DNA of 64,000 nt from Chloroflexota bacterium. GTDB lineage: Bacteria; Chloroflexota; Anaerolineae; JAAYZQ01. Made by a program: the position numbers and the translations under genes. The notes beneath the pieces are model-generated. The model ran no database searches and was not told the origin of the DNA. It saw only the letters and a program-made list of their open reading frames with translations. The stretch is from the NCBI GenBank assembly GCA_018606645.1, contig JAGVRI010000013.1, positions 1 to 64,000 on the forward strand, read 5' to 3'. Below, one piece after another: positions 5,284 through 14,725 of the stretch. The number at the start of each line of letters is the position of its first letter. Position 1 is the stretch's first letter.

Positions 5284-7836
5284 ATGAAACGCAACCTGTT
5301 TTCAATCATTGCGCTGCTGATCATCATCAGCATGGCAGCGGTCGCTTGCCAGCCAACGCCCGAGCCGACCAAAGCACCGGAACCCACTCAAGCGGTAGAA
5401 CCCACCAAAGTTCCGGAACCTACCCAGGCGCCGACCCAACCCCCGGAGGCCGCCATTGACTGCATGGGCGCGGCTGCGGGGGACGAGGTATCAGTTCTGT
5501 ATCAGTGGTCGGGTACGGAGGAGGAAAAGTTCAACGCGGTAGTCAAGCCGTTGCTGGACCAGTGTGGGATCAAGATCGTGGCCCAATCAACCCGCGATGC
5601 AGCAGTGCTCGACACCAAGGCCAAAAGCACACCGCCAGATGTGGTGTTCTGGCCGACGACGGCACCTCTGACGCTCTACACGGCGCAACTCAAGGAACTG
5701 GACAGTCTGGGCGCCAAGGCTGAAAACTATGCCGACTTCTGGGTCGAGATGGGCACCGTCAACGAAAAATGGCTGGGCATCCCGGTGAAGGCCGACATCA
5801 AGACCATCATCTGGTACAGCCCAGCGAACTTTGAACTGTTCGGCTATCAGGTCCCCACGACCTGGCAGGAACTGGAGGCATTGGTCGAAAAGATGGTGGC
5901 CGATGGCAACGTGCCATGGTCGATGGGTATGGAGTCCGGAGCAGCGACCGGCTGGACAGGCTCGGACTTTATCCAGGACATCCTCCTGGTCCAGCAGGGA
6001 CCGCAGTATGTGATGGACATCATCGCCGGCAAGGTCCCGTACAACGACGCAGGGGTGAAGCAGGCGTACGAGACCTATGGCAAGTGGGCCAGGGACCCCA
6101 AGTACACCGTAGGAGGCGCCACAGGAACGGTATCCACCCCCTTCCTGGAGGCGATCTTTAAGGTCTTCTCGGACCCCTATGAAGCAATGATGGTGAAGCA
6201 GTCCGGCTTCGCCGGCGGCGAGATCGCAAAGCAGTTCCCAGACCTGAAGTATGGGGTGGACTATGACTTCTTTGCGGTGCCTGGGGCCAAAGGCATGCAA
6301 GGTGGAGCCGACTTTATGATGGCCTTCAGCGACAAGCCCGCCGCCAAGGCGCTGGTGGCGTACCTGACCGGCGCGGCCGGCGCCGCAGAGTGGGCAAAGG
6401 TCGGCTTTGACCTGTCGCCGAACAAGCTGGCCCTGGGCCACTACACCGACCCGGCGCTGATCAAGAAGGCAGAGGCGCTGGCAGGAGCGGCTGGGTTCAC
6501 CCCGGACATCGGCGACACGATCCCGGCCCCCTTTGGGGAGGCAGAGTGGAAGGCCATCGTCGACTATGTCAACGGTGCAGACCTGGATACCGTCCTGGCC
6601 GCCGCTGCCAAAGCCCAACAGGATGCGCTAGGCCTCGCCCCTCCGGAGGCCGCGATTGACTGTATGGGCGCGGCTGCGGGGGATGAGGTGTCAGTTCTGT
6701 ATCAGTGGTCGGGTACGGAGGAGGAAAAGTTCAACGCGGTAGTCAAGCCGTTGCTGGACCAGTGTGGGATCAAGATCGTGGCCCAATCAACCCGCGATGC
6801 AGCAGTGCTCGACACCAAGGCCAAAAGCACACCGCCAGATGTGGTGTTCTGGCCGACGACGGCACCTCTGACGCTCTACACGGCGCAACTCAAGGAACTG
6901 GACAGTCTGGGCGCCAAGGCTGAAAACTATGCCGACTTCTGGGTCGAGATGGGCACCGTCAACGAAAAATGGCTGGGCATCCCGGTGAAGGCCGACATCA
7001 AGACCATCATCTGGTACAGCCCAGCGAACTTTGAACTGTTCGGCTATCAGGTCCCCACGACCTGGCAGGAACTGGAGGCATTGGTCGAAAAGATGGTGGC
7101 CGATGGCAACGTGCCATGGTCGATGGGTATGGAGTCCGGAGCAGCGACCGGCTGGACAGGCTCGGACTTTATCCAGGACATCCTCCTGGTCCAGCAGGGA
7201 CCGCAGTATGTGATGGACATCATCGCCGGCAAGGTCCCGTACAACGACGCAGGGGTGAAGCAGGCGTACGAGACCTATGGCAAGTGGGCCAGGGACCCCA
7301 AGTACACCGTAGGAGGCGCCACAGGAACGGTATCCACCCCCTTCCTGGAGGCGATCTTTAAGGTCTTCTCGGACCCCTATGAAGCAATGATGGTGAAGCA
7401 GTCCGGCTTCGCCGGCGGCGAGATCGCAAAGCAGTTCCCAGACCTGAAGTATGGGGTGGACTATGACTTCTTTGCGGTGCCTGGGGCCAAAGGCATGCAA
7501 GGTGGAGCCGACTTTATGATGGCCTTCAGCGACAAGCCCGCCGCCAAGGCGCTGGTGGCGTACCTGACCGGCGCGGCCGGCGCCGCAGAGTGGGCAAAGG
7601 TCGGCTTTGACCTGTCGCCGAACAAGCTGGCCCTGGGCCACTACGCCGACCCGGCGCTGATCAAGAAGGCAGAGGCGCTGGCGGGAGCGGCTGGGTTCAC
7701 CCCGGACATCGGCGATACGATCCCGGCCCCCTTTGGGGAGGCAGAGTGGAAGGCGATCGTGGACTATGTCAACGGCGCAGACCTGGATACCGTCCTGGCC
7801 GCCGCTGCCAAAGCCCAACAGGATGCATTGGACTAG
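5284..7836 (+). CDS. Alpha-glucoside ABC transporter solute-binding lipoprotein with two tandem binding domains
   Basis: An 850-residue lipoprotein. A signal peptide ends in a lipobox-like AVAC (Cys22). A linker of PEPT-type repeats follows, then two almost identical family-1 sugar-binding domains at residues about 54-453 and 454-850. Normal family members have one domain of about 400 residues. Each copy has GIPVKADIKTIIWYSP, VPTTWQELEALV and MGMESGAATGWTGSDF, close to AglE-type alpha-glucoside binding proteins. The copies differ at ten bases before their ends diverge, nine of them silent; the one coding change is Thr/Ala in HY(T/A)DPALI. The ATG at 5284 has AGGAGGAGAG upstream. The pair of permeases and a GH13 gene follow; no ATPase gene is nearby. 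Confidence 0.9.
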   Translation: MKRNLFSIIALLIIISMAAVACQPTPEPTKAPEPTQAVEPTKVPEPTQAPTQPPEAAIDCMGAAAGDEVSVLYQWSGTEEEKFNAVVKPLLDQCGIKIVAQSTRDAAVLDTKAKSTPPDVVFWPTTAPLTLYTAQLKELDSLGAKAENYADFWVEMGTVNEKWLGIPVKADIKTIIWYSPANFELFGYQVPTTWQELEALVEKMVADGNVPWSMGMESGAATGWTGSDFIQDILLVQQGPQYVMDIIAGKVPYNDAGVKQAYETYGKWARDPKYTVGGATGTVSTPFLEAIFKVFSDPYEAMMVKQSGFAGGEIAKQFPDLKYGVDYDFFAVPGAKGMQGGADFMMAFSDKPAAKALVAYLTGAAGAAEWAKVGFDLSPNKLALGHYTDPALIKKAEALAGAAGFTPDIGDTIPAPFGEAEWKAIVDYVNGADLDTVLAAAAKAQQDALGLAPPEAAIDCMGAAAGDEVSVLYQWSGTEEEKFNAVVKPLLDQCGIKIVAQSTRDAAVLDTKAKSTPPDVVFWPTTAPLTLYTAQLKELDSLGAKAENYADFWVEMGTVNEKWLGIPVKADIKTIIWYSPANFELFGYQVPTTWQELEALVEKMVADGNVPWSMGMESGAATGWTGSDFIQDILLVQQGPQYVMDIIAGKVPYNDAGVKQAYETYGKWARDPKYTVGGATGTVSTPFLEAIFKVFSDPYEAMMVKQSGFAGGEIAKQFPDLKYGVDYDFFAVPGAKGMQGGADFMMAFSDKPAAKALVAYLTGAAGAAEWAKVGFDLSPNKLALGHYADPALIKKAEALAGAAGFTPDIGDTIPAPFGEAEWKAIVDYVNGADLDTVLAAAAKAQQDALD
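5443..6642 (+). repeat. Direct repeat copy 1 (1200 bp) in the binding-protein gene
   Basis: Copy 1 of a 1200-bp direct repeat whose second copy begins at 6643. Bases 5491-6444 are identical to 6691-7644 (954 bp). Mismatches fall only in the first 48 bp (5454, 5463, 5484, 5490) and the last part (6445, 6483, 6516, 6555, 6561, 6576), before the ends diverge. Confidence 0.95.
6643..7833 (+). repeat. Direct repeat copy 2 in the binding-protein gene
   Basis: Second copy, encoding binding domain 2 and running to the stop codon. It is joined to copy 1 through a short GLAPPEA linker and has no lipobox of its own, so both domains hang from one lipid anchor. Confidence 0.95.
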
Positions 7837-7854
7837 CATGTAACGCGGGTCCGA

Positions 7855-7882
7855 CCGGGGCGCTCCCGAAGGGGCGCCCCGG
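7855..7882 (+). terminator. Strong GC hairpin between binding-protein and permease genes
   Basis: CCGGGGCGCTCC and GGGGCGCCCCGG pair through 12 positions (one G-T) around a CGAA loop, 18 bases after the stop. There is no T-run, so it is more likely an mRNA-stabilising or attenuating hairpin, the usual device that keeps binding protein above permease level. Confidence 0.55.
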
Positions 7883-8005
7883 CTTCCATCTCCTGCAATC
7901 AGCCGGTCCATGCGCCGGATCACAGACAGAAGTTGCGCCAACGAACCATCACCGAGAGACACCGGTTTCCCTTGGGCACCTCCAGGATGAAAGGAGCATC
8001 AGCCT

Positions 8006-8923
8006 ATGGTACCCAAGATTATGAAGCAAGGAAGATTCACGCCCTGGTTCTATCTGCTGGGTGCGCTCGTGATTATGACTGTGTTCATCGTCTACCCGAC
8101 GATCCGAACGTTCACTCTGAGTCTCAGGGACAAGACCGGGGCGAATTGGGCGAGCGCGGATTGTGTCCGGGGCCAGCCGTGTTGGGGCATCTTTGAGAAT
8201 TACCGCTATGCTCTGACCGATAAAGAAATGCTCGAGGCGTTGCGCAACAACGCCCTGTGGATCCTGCTTACGGTTCCTGGCACCGTCGGCGCGGGCCTTA
8301 TGTTCGCCGTTCTGACCGACCGCGTCCGCTACGAGCGGATTGCCAAGACGATTGTCTTTCTGCCAATGGCGATTTCGTTTGTGGGAGCCAGCATCATCTG
8401 GAAATTCATCTATTACCTGGAAGCGGGAGCCCGATCCCAAATTGGCCTGCTTAACGCCATCATTGTCGCCCTGGGAGGTGAACCGGTGGCCTGGCTGACC
8501 AACCCCAAATGGATCGTCAACAACATCTCGCTCTGGATCGTGTGGATCTGGCTGTGGGCGGGGTTCTGCATGACCATTCTCTCGGCGGCGCTCAAGGGGG
8601 TTCCTACGGAGATTTTGGAGGCCTCCCGGGTGGATGGGGCAAGTGAGTGGCAAGTCTTTTGGCGGATCATGTTGCCCATGATCCTGCCTACGGTCACCGT
8701 GGTCGCCACGACCATGGTCATTAATGTCCTCAAGGTGTTTGATATCGTCTTTGTCATGACCAATGGTCTGAATGGTACCGAGGTGATTGCGAACCGGATG
8801 TTCAAATTCATTGTCACCAATCAGGGCCGTTCGATGGCTATTGCTGTCTTGCTCATCGCTCTGATCATTCCGGTGATGATCATCAACATCCGGCGCTTCC
8901 GAGAACAGGAGGCCATGCGATGA
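8006..8923 (+). CDS. Carbohydrate ABC transporter permease, MalF/AglF-like
   Basis: A 305-residue inner-membrane permease of the binding-protein-dependent MetI-like family. About six hydrophobic segments are visible, beginning at residues 14-33 (FYLLGALVIMTVFIVYP). The cytoplasmic EAA loop, which contacts the ATPase, is in EILEASRVDGASEWQVFWRIMLPMI. The first external loop holds two cysteines (DCVRGQPCWG). The ATG at 8006 has AAGGAG upstream. The gene ends in an ATGA overlap with the second permease, so the two are translationally coupled and presumably form the channel heterodimer for the duplicated binding protein. Confidence 0.9.
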   Translation: MVPKIMKQGRFTPWFYLLGALVIMTVFIVYPTIRTFTLSLRDKTGANWASADCVRGQPCWGIFENYRYALTDKEMLEALRNNALWILLTVPGTVGAGLMFAVLTDRVRYERIAKTIVFLPMAISFVGASIIWKFIYYLEAGARSQIGLLNAIIVALGGEPVAWLTNPKWIVNNISLWIVWIWLWAGFCMTILSAALKGVPTEILEASRVDGASEWQVFWRIMLPMILPTVTVVATTMVINVLKVFDIVFVMTNGLNGTEVIANRMFKFIVTNQGRSMAIAVLLIALIIPVMIINIRRFREQEAMR

Positions 8924-10149
8924 ACGCCGACCGGCTCAAGCGCATTCTGGGCAGGTTGCCCCTGCACGTCATTGTGATCCTGATGGTGACCGTCTGGCTG
9001 GTGCCCACCTTGGGAGTGTTTATCACCTCCTTCCGCACGCGGCAAGCGGTCCGCGAATCGGGTTGGTGGACGGTGTTTGTCAGACAGCGGACTCCCGGGC
9101 AAACCGAATATGAGCAGGCCTGTGCTTCGTGCCATGGGCCTCATGGCCAGGCCATCCCGGCTGCCGACCTCTCGAATCCGGAGGTGGTGGCTGACTACTT
9201 GAAGGCCAACCGCCTGTTGCCTATGTTGCGCAAGCCGGTCGAGGGTCAGCCTCACGTACAAGATGCCGAATGGCAGGCGCTGATCCAGGATCCGTCGCGC
9301 ACGAAAGAGGCTTTGGATGCCTTATCGCCGGTGAGCCAGTACCTGGGAACTCTGTCCAACCCCGATGAGGCGGCCGCCTCCCAGTTTACATTGAGTAACT
9401 GGATAGACGCTCTGGTGGGTTACAAAGGTACGGCCACCTACCAGGAAGACTGCGCCACGGGGGTCAGTCAAAGCGGCAAGTTTGCCTGCAATGCCCGCGA
9501 TCTGCTCAATCCAGAAGGCATGGCGCGCGCCTTCCTGAATTCCTTGTTGGTCACCATCCCGTCCACGATCCTGCCGATTCTGTTTGCCGCATTCGCTGCC
9601 TATGCCTTTGCCTGGCTGGACTTTAGAGGCCGGGCGTGGATGTTTACCGCATTGGTCGGCTTGCAGATCGTGCCGTTACAGATGACGTTGGTGCCCATCG
9701 CCAAGCTCTATTCGCAACTCGGCCTGCAGAGCAGCTTCCTAGGCATCTGGTTGTTCCATACCGGCTTTGGCCTGCCCTATGCCATCTACCTGCTGCGCAA
9801 TTTCCTGGGCGGGTTGCCGCAGGACCTGTTCGAATCAATCTACCTCGACGGCGCCAACCACTGGACGGCCTTCTGGAAGCTGGCACTGCCGCTCTCGGTC
9901 CCGGCCGTGGCCTCGCTGGCTATCTTTCAGTTCCTCTGGGTATGGAACGACCTGCTGGTGGCTATCATCCTGCTTACTGGCAACCCAGTGTTGACCTATC
10001 AGATCACCAATCTGATCGATCCCAAAGGCGGCAACTGGCACCTGTTGACGGCAGCTGCCTTCTTGTCGATGATCGTGCCGATGATTGTCTTTTTGGCTTT
10101 CCAGCGCTACTTTGTGCGGGGCTTGCTGGCCGGCGCGGTCAAGGGATGA
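8920..10149 (+). CDS. Carbohydrate ABC transporter permease, MalG/AglG-like, with cytochrome c-type CxxCH insert
   Basis: A 409-residue permease. One membrane segment lies at about residues 13-37 and the remaining segments from about residue 202 onward, with the EAA loop at [21 protein letters not shown]. The membrane part, SGWWTVF and QFTLSN resemble AglG-type alpha-glucoside permeases. Between SGWWTVF (about 47-53) and QFTLSN (155-160) sit about 100 extra residues. They open [14 protein letters not shown] (CASCH at 68-72, bases 9121-9135), contain a possible axial Met in LLPML (Met102), and end with [10 protein letters not shown], like the last helix of class I cytochromes c. With the usual N-in topology this loop is outside, where c-type haem is attached. 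A second Cys pair (178 and 190) follows. Haem binding is inferred, not shown. Confidence 0.88.
   Translation: MNADRLKRILGRLPLHVIVILMVTVWLVPTLGVFITSFRTRQAVRESGWWTVFVRQRTPGQTEYEQACASCHGPHGQAIPAADLSNPEVVADYLKANRLLPMLRKPVEGQPHVQDAEWQALIQDPSRTKEALDALSPVSQYLGTLSNPDEAAASQFTLSNWIDALVGYKGTATYQEDCATGVSQSGKFACNARDLLNPEGMARAFLNSLLVTIPSTILPILFAAFAAYAFAWLDFRGRAWMFTALVGLQIVPLQMTLVPIAKLYSQLGLQSSFLGIWLFHTGFGLPYAIYLLRNFLGGLPQDLFESIYLDGANHWTAFWKLALPLSVPAVASLAIFQFLWVWNDLLVAIILLTGNPVLTYQITNLIDPKGGNWHLLTAAAFLSMIVPMIVFLAFQRYFVRGLLAGAVKG
9088..9378 (+). other. Cytochrome c-like insert in the permease loop
   Basis: Residues about 57-153 of the permease. They carry the CxxCH haem c attachment signature followed by Gly-Pro-His-Gly, a hydrophilic stretch and a short C-terminal helix-like segment. 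It is somewhat shorter and more divergent than a standard class I cytochrome c, and the axial methionine assignment is uncertain. Confidence 0.6.
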
Positions 10150-10225
10150 TCGATCGCGGCCGACCACCCGAATGCCGGCGACAATTTCTCAGCACCAACA
10201 ATCCGAGGATCCACGAGAGCATACC

Positions 10226-11854
10226 ATGGCGCTAGACTGGTACAAGGACGCGGTGTTCTATGAGGTGTACGTGAGGGCGTTTGCCGATGGCAATGGGGAT
10301 GGCATTGGCGATCTGCCTGGTCTGAAAAGCAAGCTCGACTATGTGCAAGAGCTAGGTGTGGACTGTCTCTGGTTATTGCCCATCTATGCCTCTCCGCTGC
10401 GCGATGATGGGTACGATGTCTCTGATTTCTACCAGGTCCATCCTGATTATGGAACTGTGGCCGACCTCCGCGCGCTGGTGGACGAGGCCCACCGCCGTGG
10501 CCTGCGAGTCATTGTCGACCTGGTACCCAATCATAGTTCGGACGAGTGTCTGTGGTTCCAAGCCTCCCGCGATCCGAACCACCCACAGCACGAGAGATAC
10601 CGGGACTGGTATGTCTGGAGCGAGACCGACCAGAAGTACCGCGACGCGCGGATCATTTTCCTCGATTATGAGGCGTCTAATTGGACCTGGGATCCGATAC
10701 GCCAGGCCTACTACTGGCACCGTTTCTTCTCCCATCAACCCGACCTGAACTATGACAACCCGGAAGTCCAACAGGAAATGCTGAATATCGTCCACTTCTG
10801 GTTGCAGCAGGGGATTGACGGCTTTCGGGTAGATGCGACGCCGTACCTCTATGAGCGGGAAGGGACCAACTGCGAGAACCTGCCCGAAACCCACGCCTAC
10901 TTTAAGCGCCTGCGGGCCTTTGTCGACGAGATTGCGCCGGGCACCCTACTCCTCTCCGAGGCGAACCAGTGGCCGGAAGAGGTGCGCCCCTATCTGGGTG
11001 ACGGGGATGAATTCCACATGAACTTTCACTTTCCGCTCATGCCACGCATCTACCTGGCCCTCGCTCTGGCCGACCGGACGCCGATCCTGGACATCCTGGC
11101 CCGCACACCCCCCATCCCAGCCTCGTGCCAGTGGGCCACCTTTTTGCGCAACCATGATGAGTTGACCTTGGAGATGGTTACTGCTGAAGAGCGGCAATTC
11201 CTGTGGGACTTTTACGCGCCCGAACCACAAATGCGGCTTAACCTGGGGATCCGTCGCCGCTTGGCCCCTTTGCTTGGCAACGATCGGGCGCGCATCGAAC
11301 TGGCCAACTCGTTGCTATTTACCCTGCCTGGCTCACCGGTGGTCTACTACGGAGACGAAATTGGCATGGGGGACAACATCTGGTTGTTCGACCGCGACGG
11401 GGTCCGCACGCCGATGCAATGGTCGGATGCGCCCAACGCTGGTTTTTCTACCACCGCGCCGGAGAAGCTGTACGTCCCGGTCATTGACGACGAGACGTAT
11501 GGCTACCAGAGGGTGAATGTGGCCGCCCAGCGTCGCGATCCTGATTCCTTGCTCCATAAGATGCGCCAGATGATCCGCATCCGCAAAGCGCATCCGGCTT
11601 TTGGTCGGGGCGAAATCCGCTTCCTGGAGGTCGGGAACCGCGCGGTGCTGGCGTATCTGCGCACCTACCAGGATGAGACGATCCTGGTGGTTCAGAACCT
11701 TTCGCCCGACGCCCAGACGGCGCACCTGGACTTGCGGACGTTTGCCGGGATCCGACCTGTCGATCTATGGGACCAGGACGAGCTGCCGCCCTGTTCGGTC
11801 GAGCCGTATCCCATGAACCTGGGGCGATACCAATACCGGTGGCTGCGCCTGTAG
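10226..11854 (+). CDS. treS: GH13 alpha-glucan enzyme, probable maltose alpha-D-glucosyltransferase (trehalose synthase)
   Basis: A 542-residue glycoside hydrolase family 13 protein. DLVPNH (98-103), GFRVDA with nucleophile Asp203, LLSEAN with acid/base Glu245 and FLRNHDE with Asp311 are the four conserved regions. The opening [16 protein letters not shown] and the segment [19 protein letters not shown] fit trehalose synthase, which isomerises maltose to trehalose; amylosucrase or alpha-glucosidase activity cannot be excluded. It has no signal peptide, so it acts in the cytosol on sugar brought in by the upstream transporter. The ATG at 10226 fits the family N-terminus; upstream in-frame codons lie within the permease. 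Confidence 0.8.
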   Translation: MALDWYKDAVFYEVYVRAFADGNGDGIGDLPGLKSKLDYVQELGVDCLWLLPIYASPLRDDGYDVSDFYQVHPDYGTVADLRALVDEAHRRGLRVIVDLVPNHSSDECLWFQASRDPNHPQHERYRDWYVWSETDQKYRDARIIFLDYEASNWTWDPIRQAYYWHRFFSHQPDLNYDNPEVQQEMLNIVHFWLQQGIDGFRVDATPYLYEREGTNCENLPETHAYFKRLRAFVDEIAPGTLLLSEANQWPEEVRPYLGDGDEFHMNFHFPLMPRIYLALALADRTPILDILARTPPIPASCQWATFLRNHDELTLEMVTAEERQFLWDFYAPEPQMRLNLGIRRRLAPLLGNDRARIELANSLLFTLPGSPVVYYGDEIGMGDNIWLFDRDGVRTPMQWSDAPNAGFSTTAPEKLYVPVIDDETYGYQRVNVAAQRRDPDSLLHKMRQMIRIRKAHPAFGRGEIRFLEVGNRAVLAYLRTYQDETILVVQNLSPDAQTAHLDLRTFAGIRPVDLWDQDELPPCSVEPYPMNLGRYQYRWLRL

Positions 11855-11859
11855 CGATT

Positions 11860-13068
11860 TCATCCCTTGTGGCGCCCCGCTCTCTCCAGGGCGATGCGGT
11901 ATGCCCGTTCCACTTCGCCGATCCGGACGTCCCAGTCGAATTTTTCCCAGATCCTCCTCTGGGCGTTCTGGCCCAACCTCCTGGCCCATGACCGGTCCGA
12001 AAGCACGGCCAGCATGGCTCGCGCCAGGTCCTCGCTGTCGCCTGGTTCGGTGAGCAGGCCCGACTGCCCGTCCTCGATGTAGGTCAGGTTCTCCCCCACC
12101 CGGCTGGTGATGACCGCTTTGCCGGCGGCCATAGCCCCCACCACCTTGGCCGCGCACTTGGCGCGGTTGATCAGCGTATCCCGATAGGGGTTGATCACCA
12201 CATCGGCGGCGGCCAGGTAGAGGGGGACCTGTTCCGGTTCGATCCAGCCTGGAAATAGAACCCGGTCCGCCACCCCGATTGCCTGAGCATGCCGTTGTAG
12301 ATCGGGCAGACCGTCTCCCACCCCGGCAATGACCAGCCGCGCTTCCGGCAATTGATCCCTCAGCCGCGCCATCGCCTCCAGCGCCAGGTCCAGGTCGGTA
12401 CCGTGCGGGATATTCCCCAGGAAGAGAGCCAAGGGCGATTCGCCCACGCCCAGTTGGGCACGGAGCGCGGCCTTTTCCTCCTCGCTCACCTCAGACGCGT
12501 GGCGCCAGCGGTCATCCGGGCCGTTCGGAAGATAGACCACCCGGGCCGGGTCCACCCCGAATCCCCATACCTGTGTCTGGAGGGTCCGGCTAACCACGGT
12601 GACCGCATCGGCATGACGGGCCAGCCACCGTTCCTGCCAGTCAAAGAACCGTTTCCACAGGGCGGGATAGGGATTCACATCGTTCCAGCCACCGGTCCCC
12701 TCCCAGTCGTCGGTGTCCAACACCAGGGGGCGCCGCGAGAACCAGCGCAGATAGATCCCGGCCAACCCGCTATAGCCGATCGGTTTGAAGACGTGGACCA
12801 GATCGGGTCGCAGTTCCACGGCGCGCCGGGCCATCCGCAGCGGAACGACCAACTGGTGCCAGGTGTCGTTGCGACGGATGATCAGGTTTTCCAGACAGAC
12901 TCCATCCTGCTCCCACGTTCGCCCCGACTCGGCCAGATTGTCGTATGGGGGGATGAGGATGCTCACCTGGTGGCCGGCTCGGACCAGCGCACGGGCGATC
13001 AGAAAGGCGCGCACACTCACCGTGCCCTTGGGCGTAAAGGCAAAGGGGCCGATCATCACCACGTTCAT
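11860..13068 (-). CDS. Glycosyltransferase family 4 protein
   Basis: A 402-residue GT-B fold glycosyltransferase. The N-terminal MIGPFAFTPKGTVSVRAF is typical of the acceptor domain. The C-terminal donor domain has PLALFLGNIPHGTDLDLAL, VLFPGWI and GAMAAGKAVITSRVGE, with the usual glutamates for the nucleotide sugar. It is last in a minus-strand set behind the response regulator and AlkZ-related genes, 43 bases downstream, and converges on the GH13 gene with 5 bases between the stops. The sugar and acceptor are unknown. Confidence 0.85.
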   Translation of the reverse strand: MNVVMIGPFAFTPKGTVSVRAFLIARALVRAGHQVSILIPPYDNLAESGRTWEQDGVCLENLIIRRNDTWHQLVVPLRMARRAVELRPDLVHVFKPIGYSGLAGIYLRWFSRRPLVLDTDDWEGTGGWNDVNPYPALWKRFFDWQERWLARHADAVTVVSRTLQTQVWGFGVDPARVVYLPNGPDDRWRHASEVSEEEKAALRAQLGVGESPLALFLGNIPHGTDLDLALEAMARLRDQLPEARLVIAGVGDGLPDLQRHAQAIGVADRVLFPGWIEPEQVPLYLAAADVVINPYRDTLINRAKCAAKVVGAMAAGKAVITSRVGENLTYIEDGQSGLLTEPGDSEDLARAMLAVLSDRSWARRLGQNAQRRIWEKFDWDVRIGEVERAYRIALERAGRHKG

Positions 13069-13111
13069 TCGAGCATCATCCTTGCAGATCGAGCGATGTC
13101 GCCAGGGCCCT

Positions 13112-13975
13112 TCATGTCAGGCTGACTAGGAACTCACCGTCCAATCCCTCAATCCAAACGCCCTTTCGCAGCCGTCCTTCGCCGGCCAGTCGGTCGGTCA
13201 GACGGTCCACCTCGGCCAATCCCCAGCCGAATAACCGGCCGACCTGCGACGGCGTGGCGGCGATGACGGTCTGGAGATAGCGGAGCAGGATCGTCTCTCG
13301 CGCCTGCCGGCCGGTGATCGTCCGCGCTGCCTCGACGACCTGGGGAAAATGACGGTGGAATAGATCGTAGACGTAGCAATAGCCCCACCGATTGGCATCA
13401 GAAATGGCCACTTTGGTGATACGCAGGTCCGTCTGCAGCTCGGCCAGCGCACTGTCAAAGCGCGTCGCATTGGCCTTGCCCCCTAGTCCGGCTTCTCGCC
13501 GCAGGCGGCTGGTGGGCAGGGCGCCCTGCTCCAAGAGGACCTCGTAAACCTGCTTGGCCTCCACGGACAGCCGACCTTCCTGGTAATCCTGCAGATAATC
13601 TTGATCTGGGTCCCCATAGTTGGGTGAAAGGGCGTAGAAATAGGGCGCCAGGTCCAGCGAAATGAACACCGGCTTTTTGCGCAGGAACTTGCCATAGAGG
13701 ACCTTGCCCGCCACCGGCAGCGAGTCCTTCCACTCCCAGGCCAGCCCGAGTTCGTAATCGTTATGGTGGTCGGGCAGGGGCCGATCCTGGCCACAGATGG
13801 CGCCCCATAACGACGGTAGTTCGATCTCTCGGGCCGAAAAGAGGAGGCAGAGGCCGACCTCCTCCAGGAACTGGAGGGCTTCGGTCTCGGTTCTGACCCG
13901 CAGATGAGGGCGTTGGTGATACCGTTCCGCCCGTAGCTCTCGCAGAGTCTCGAGGGATAACCTGGCCGGGATCAT
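13112..13975 (-). CDS. AlkZ-related winged-helix protein
   Basis: A 287-residue protein resembling the AlkZ/YcaQ DNA glycosylase family in its winged-helix regions. It has an N-terminal part with LFSAREIELPSLWGAI, a middle segment (LSVEAKQVYEVLLEQGALPTS) like the family's helix-turn-helix, and a C-terminal winged-helix part (TPSQVGRLFGWGLAEVDRL). The catalytic QxQ motif of true AlkZ is not apparent. It may be a non-catalytic relative or act on other damage. It begins 3 bases after the response-regulator stop, so the two are co-translated. Confidence 0.6.
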   Translation of the reverse strand: MIPARLSLETLRELRAERYHQRPHLRVRTETEALQFLEEVGLCLLFSAREIELPSLWGAICGQDRPLPDHHNDYELGLAWEWKDSLPVAGKVLYGKFLRKKPVFISLDLAPYFYALSPNYGDPDQDYLQDYQEGRLSVEAKQVYEVLLEQGALPTSRLRREAGLGGKANATRFDSALAELQTDLRITKVAISDANRWGYCYVYDLFHRHFPQVVEAARTITGRQARETILLRYLQTVIAATPSQVGRLFGWGLAEVDRLTDRLAGEGRLRKGVWIEGLDGEFLVSLT

Positions 13976-13978
13976 TCG

Positions 13979-14674
13979 CTACTCGGTTTCCTCCGCTGCT
14001 CGGAGGGCGTAGCCGACCCCCCGCACCGTCTGGAGCAGACGAGGTTCGCCGGCTGCCTCCAGCTTGGAGCGAAGATAGCGGATATAGACCTCGATAATGT
14101 TCGACTCGCCGCCAAAGTCATACCCCCACACCTGATCGTAGAGCATGTCTCGGGTGATGACCTGACGGGGATGGCGCATGAAAAACTCGAGCAAGTCGAA
14201 CTCTTTGGCCGTCAGATTGAGCGGGCGATTCCCCCGACGCGCTTCGCGGGTCAACGGGTTCAAGGTCACATCGGCGAAGCGGAGGGCCTGGGAGTCGGAA
14301 GGGACCCCACGGCGTCTGAGTAAGGCCCGGATGCGGGCCAATAGCTCATCAAAGGCAAAGGGTTTGACCAGGTAGTCATCGGCGCCGGCATCCAGGCCGG
14401 CCACGCGGTCCGGGACTGCATCTTTGGCGGTGAGCATCAGAATCGGTACGTCGCGCAGTTCCCCGGCGCGGAATCGCCGGCAAACCTCCAGTCCATCCAG
14501 ATCCGGCAGCATCACATCCAGAATGATCAGGTCAGGCAGGGCATGTCGGGCCTGGATGAGAGCATGTTCCCCGGTGTAGGCCACATCCACCAGGTAACCT
14601 TCGTGCTGGAGGCCACGCCGAATAAAGTCCACGATCCTGGGCTCGTCATCCACGACCAAAATCCGCTCGGTCAC
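13979..14674 (-). CDS. OmpR/PhoB-family response regulator
   Basis: A 231-residue two-domain regulator. The receiver domain (1-120) has the acidic pair at Asp9-Asp10-Glu11, phospho-acceptor Asp53 in [10 protein letters not shown], and Lys in YLVKPF. The C-terminal winged helix has [16 protein letters not shown] and [11 protein letters not shown]. No histidine kinase gene is adjacent, so it is an orphan in this window. Its promoter is the extended -10 site at 14726-14731. Confidence 0.93.
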   Translation of the reverse strand: MTERILVVDDEPRIVDFIRRGLQHEGYLVDVAYTGEHALIQARHALPDLIILDVMLPDLDGLEVCRRFRAGELRDVPILMLTAKDAVPDRVAGLDAGADDYLVKPFAFDELLARIRALLRRRGVPSDSQALRFADVTLNPLTREARRGNRPLNLTAKEFDLLEFFMRHPRQVITRDMLYDQVWGYDFGGESNIIEVYIRYLRSKLEAAGEPRLLQTVRGVGYALRAAEETE

Positions 14675-14725
14675 CTGGTTCCTCCACGGACGGAACCCGT
14701 TGAACGCACTGGTTCCGCGAGGACT

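Noticed and set aside
5587..7962. Two long minus-strand frames antisense to the binding-protein repeats
   Set aside because: They mirror the two repeat copies and have no recognisable motif; the plus-strand domains are clear.
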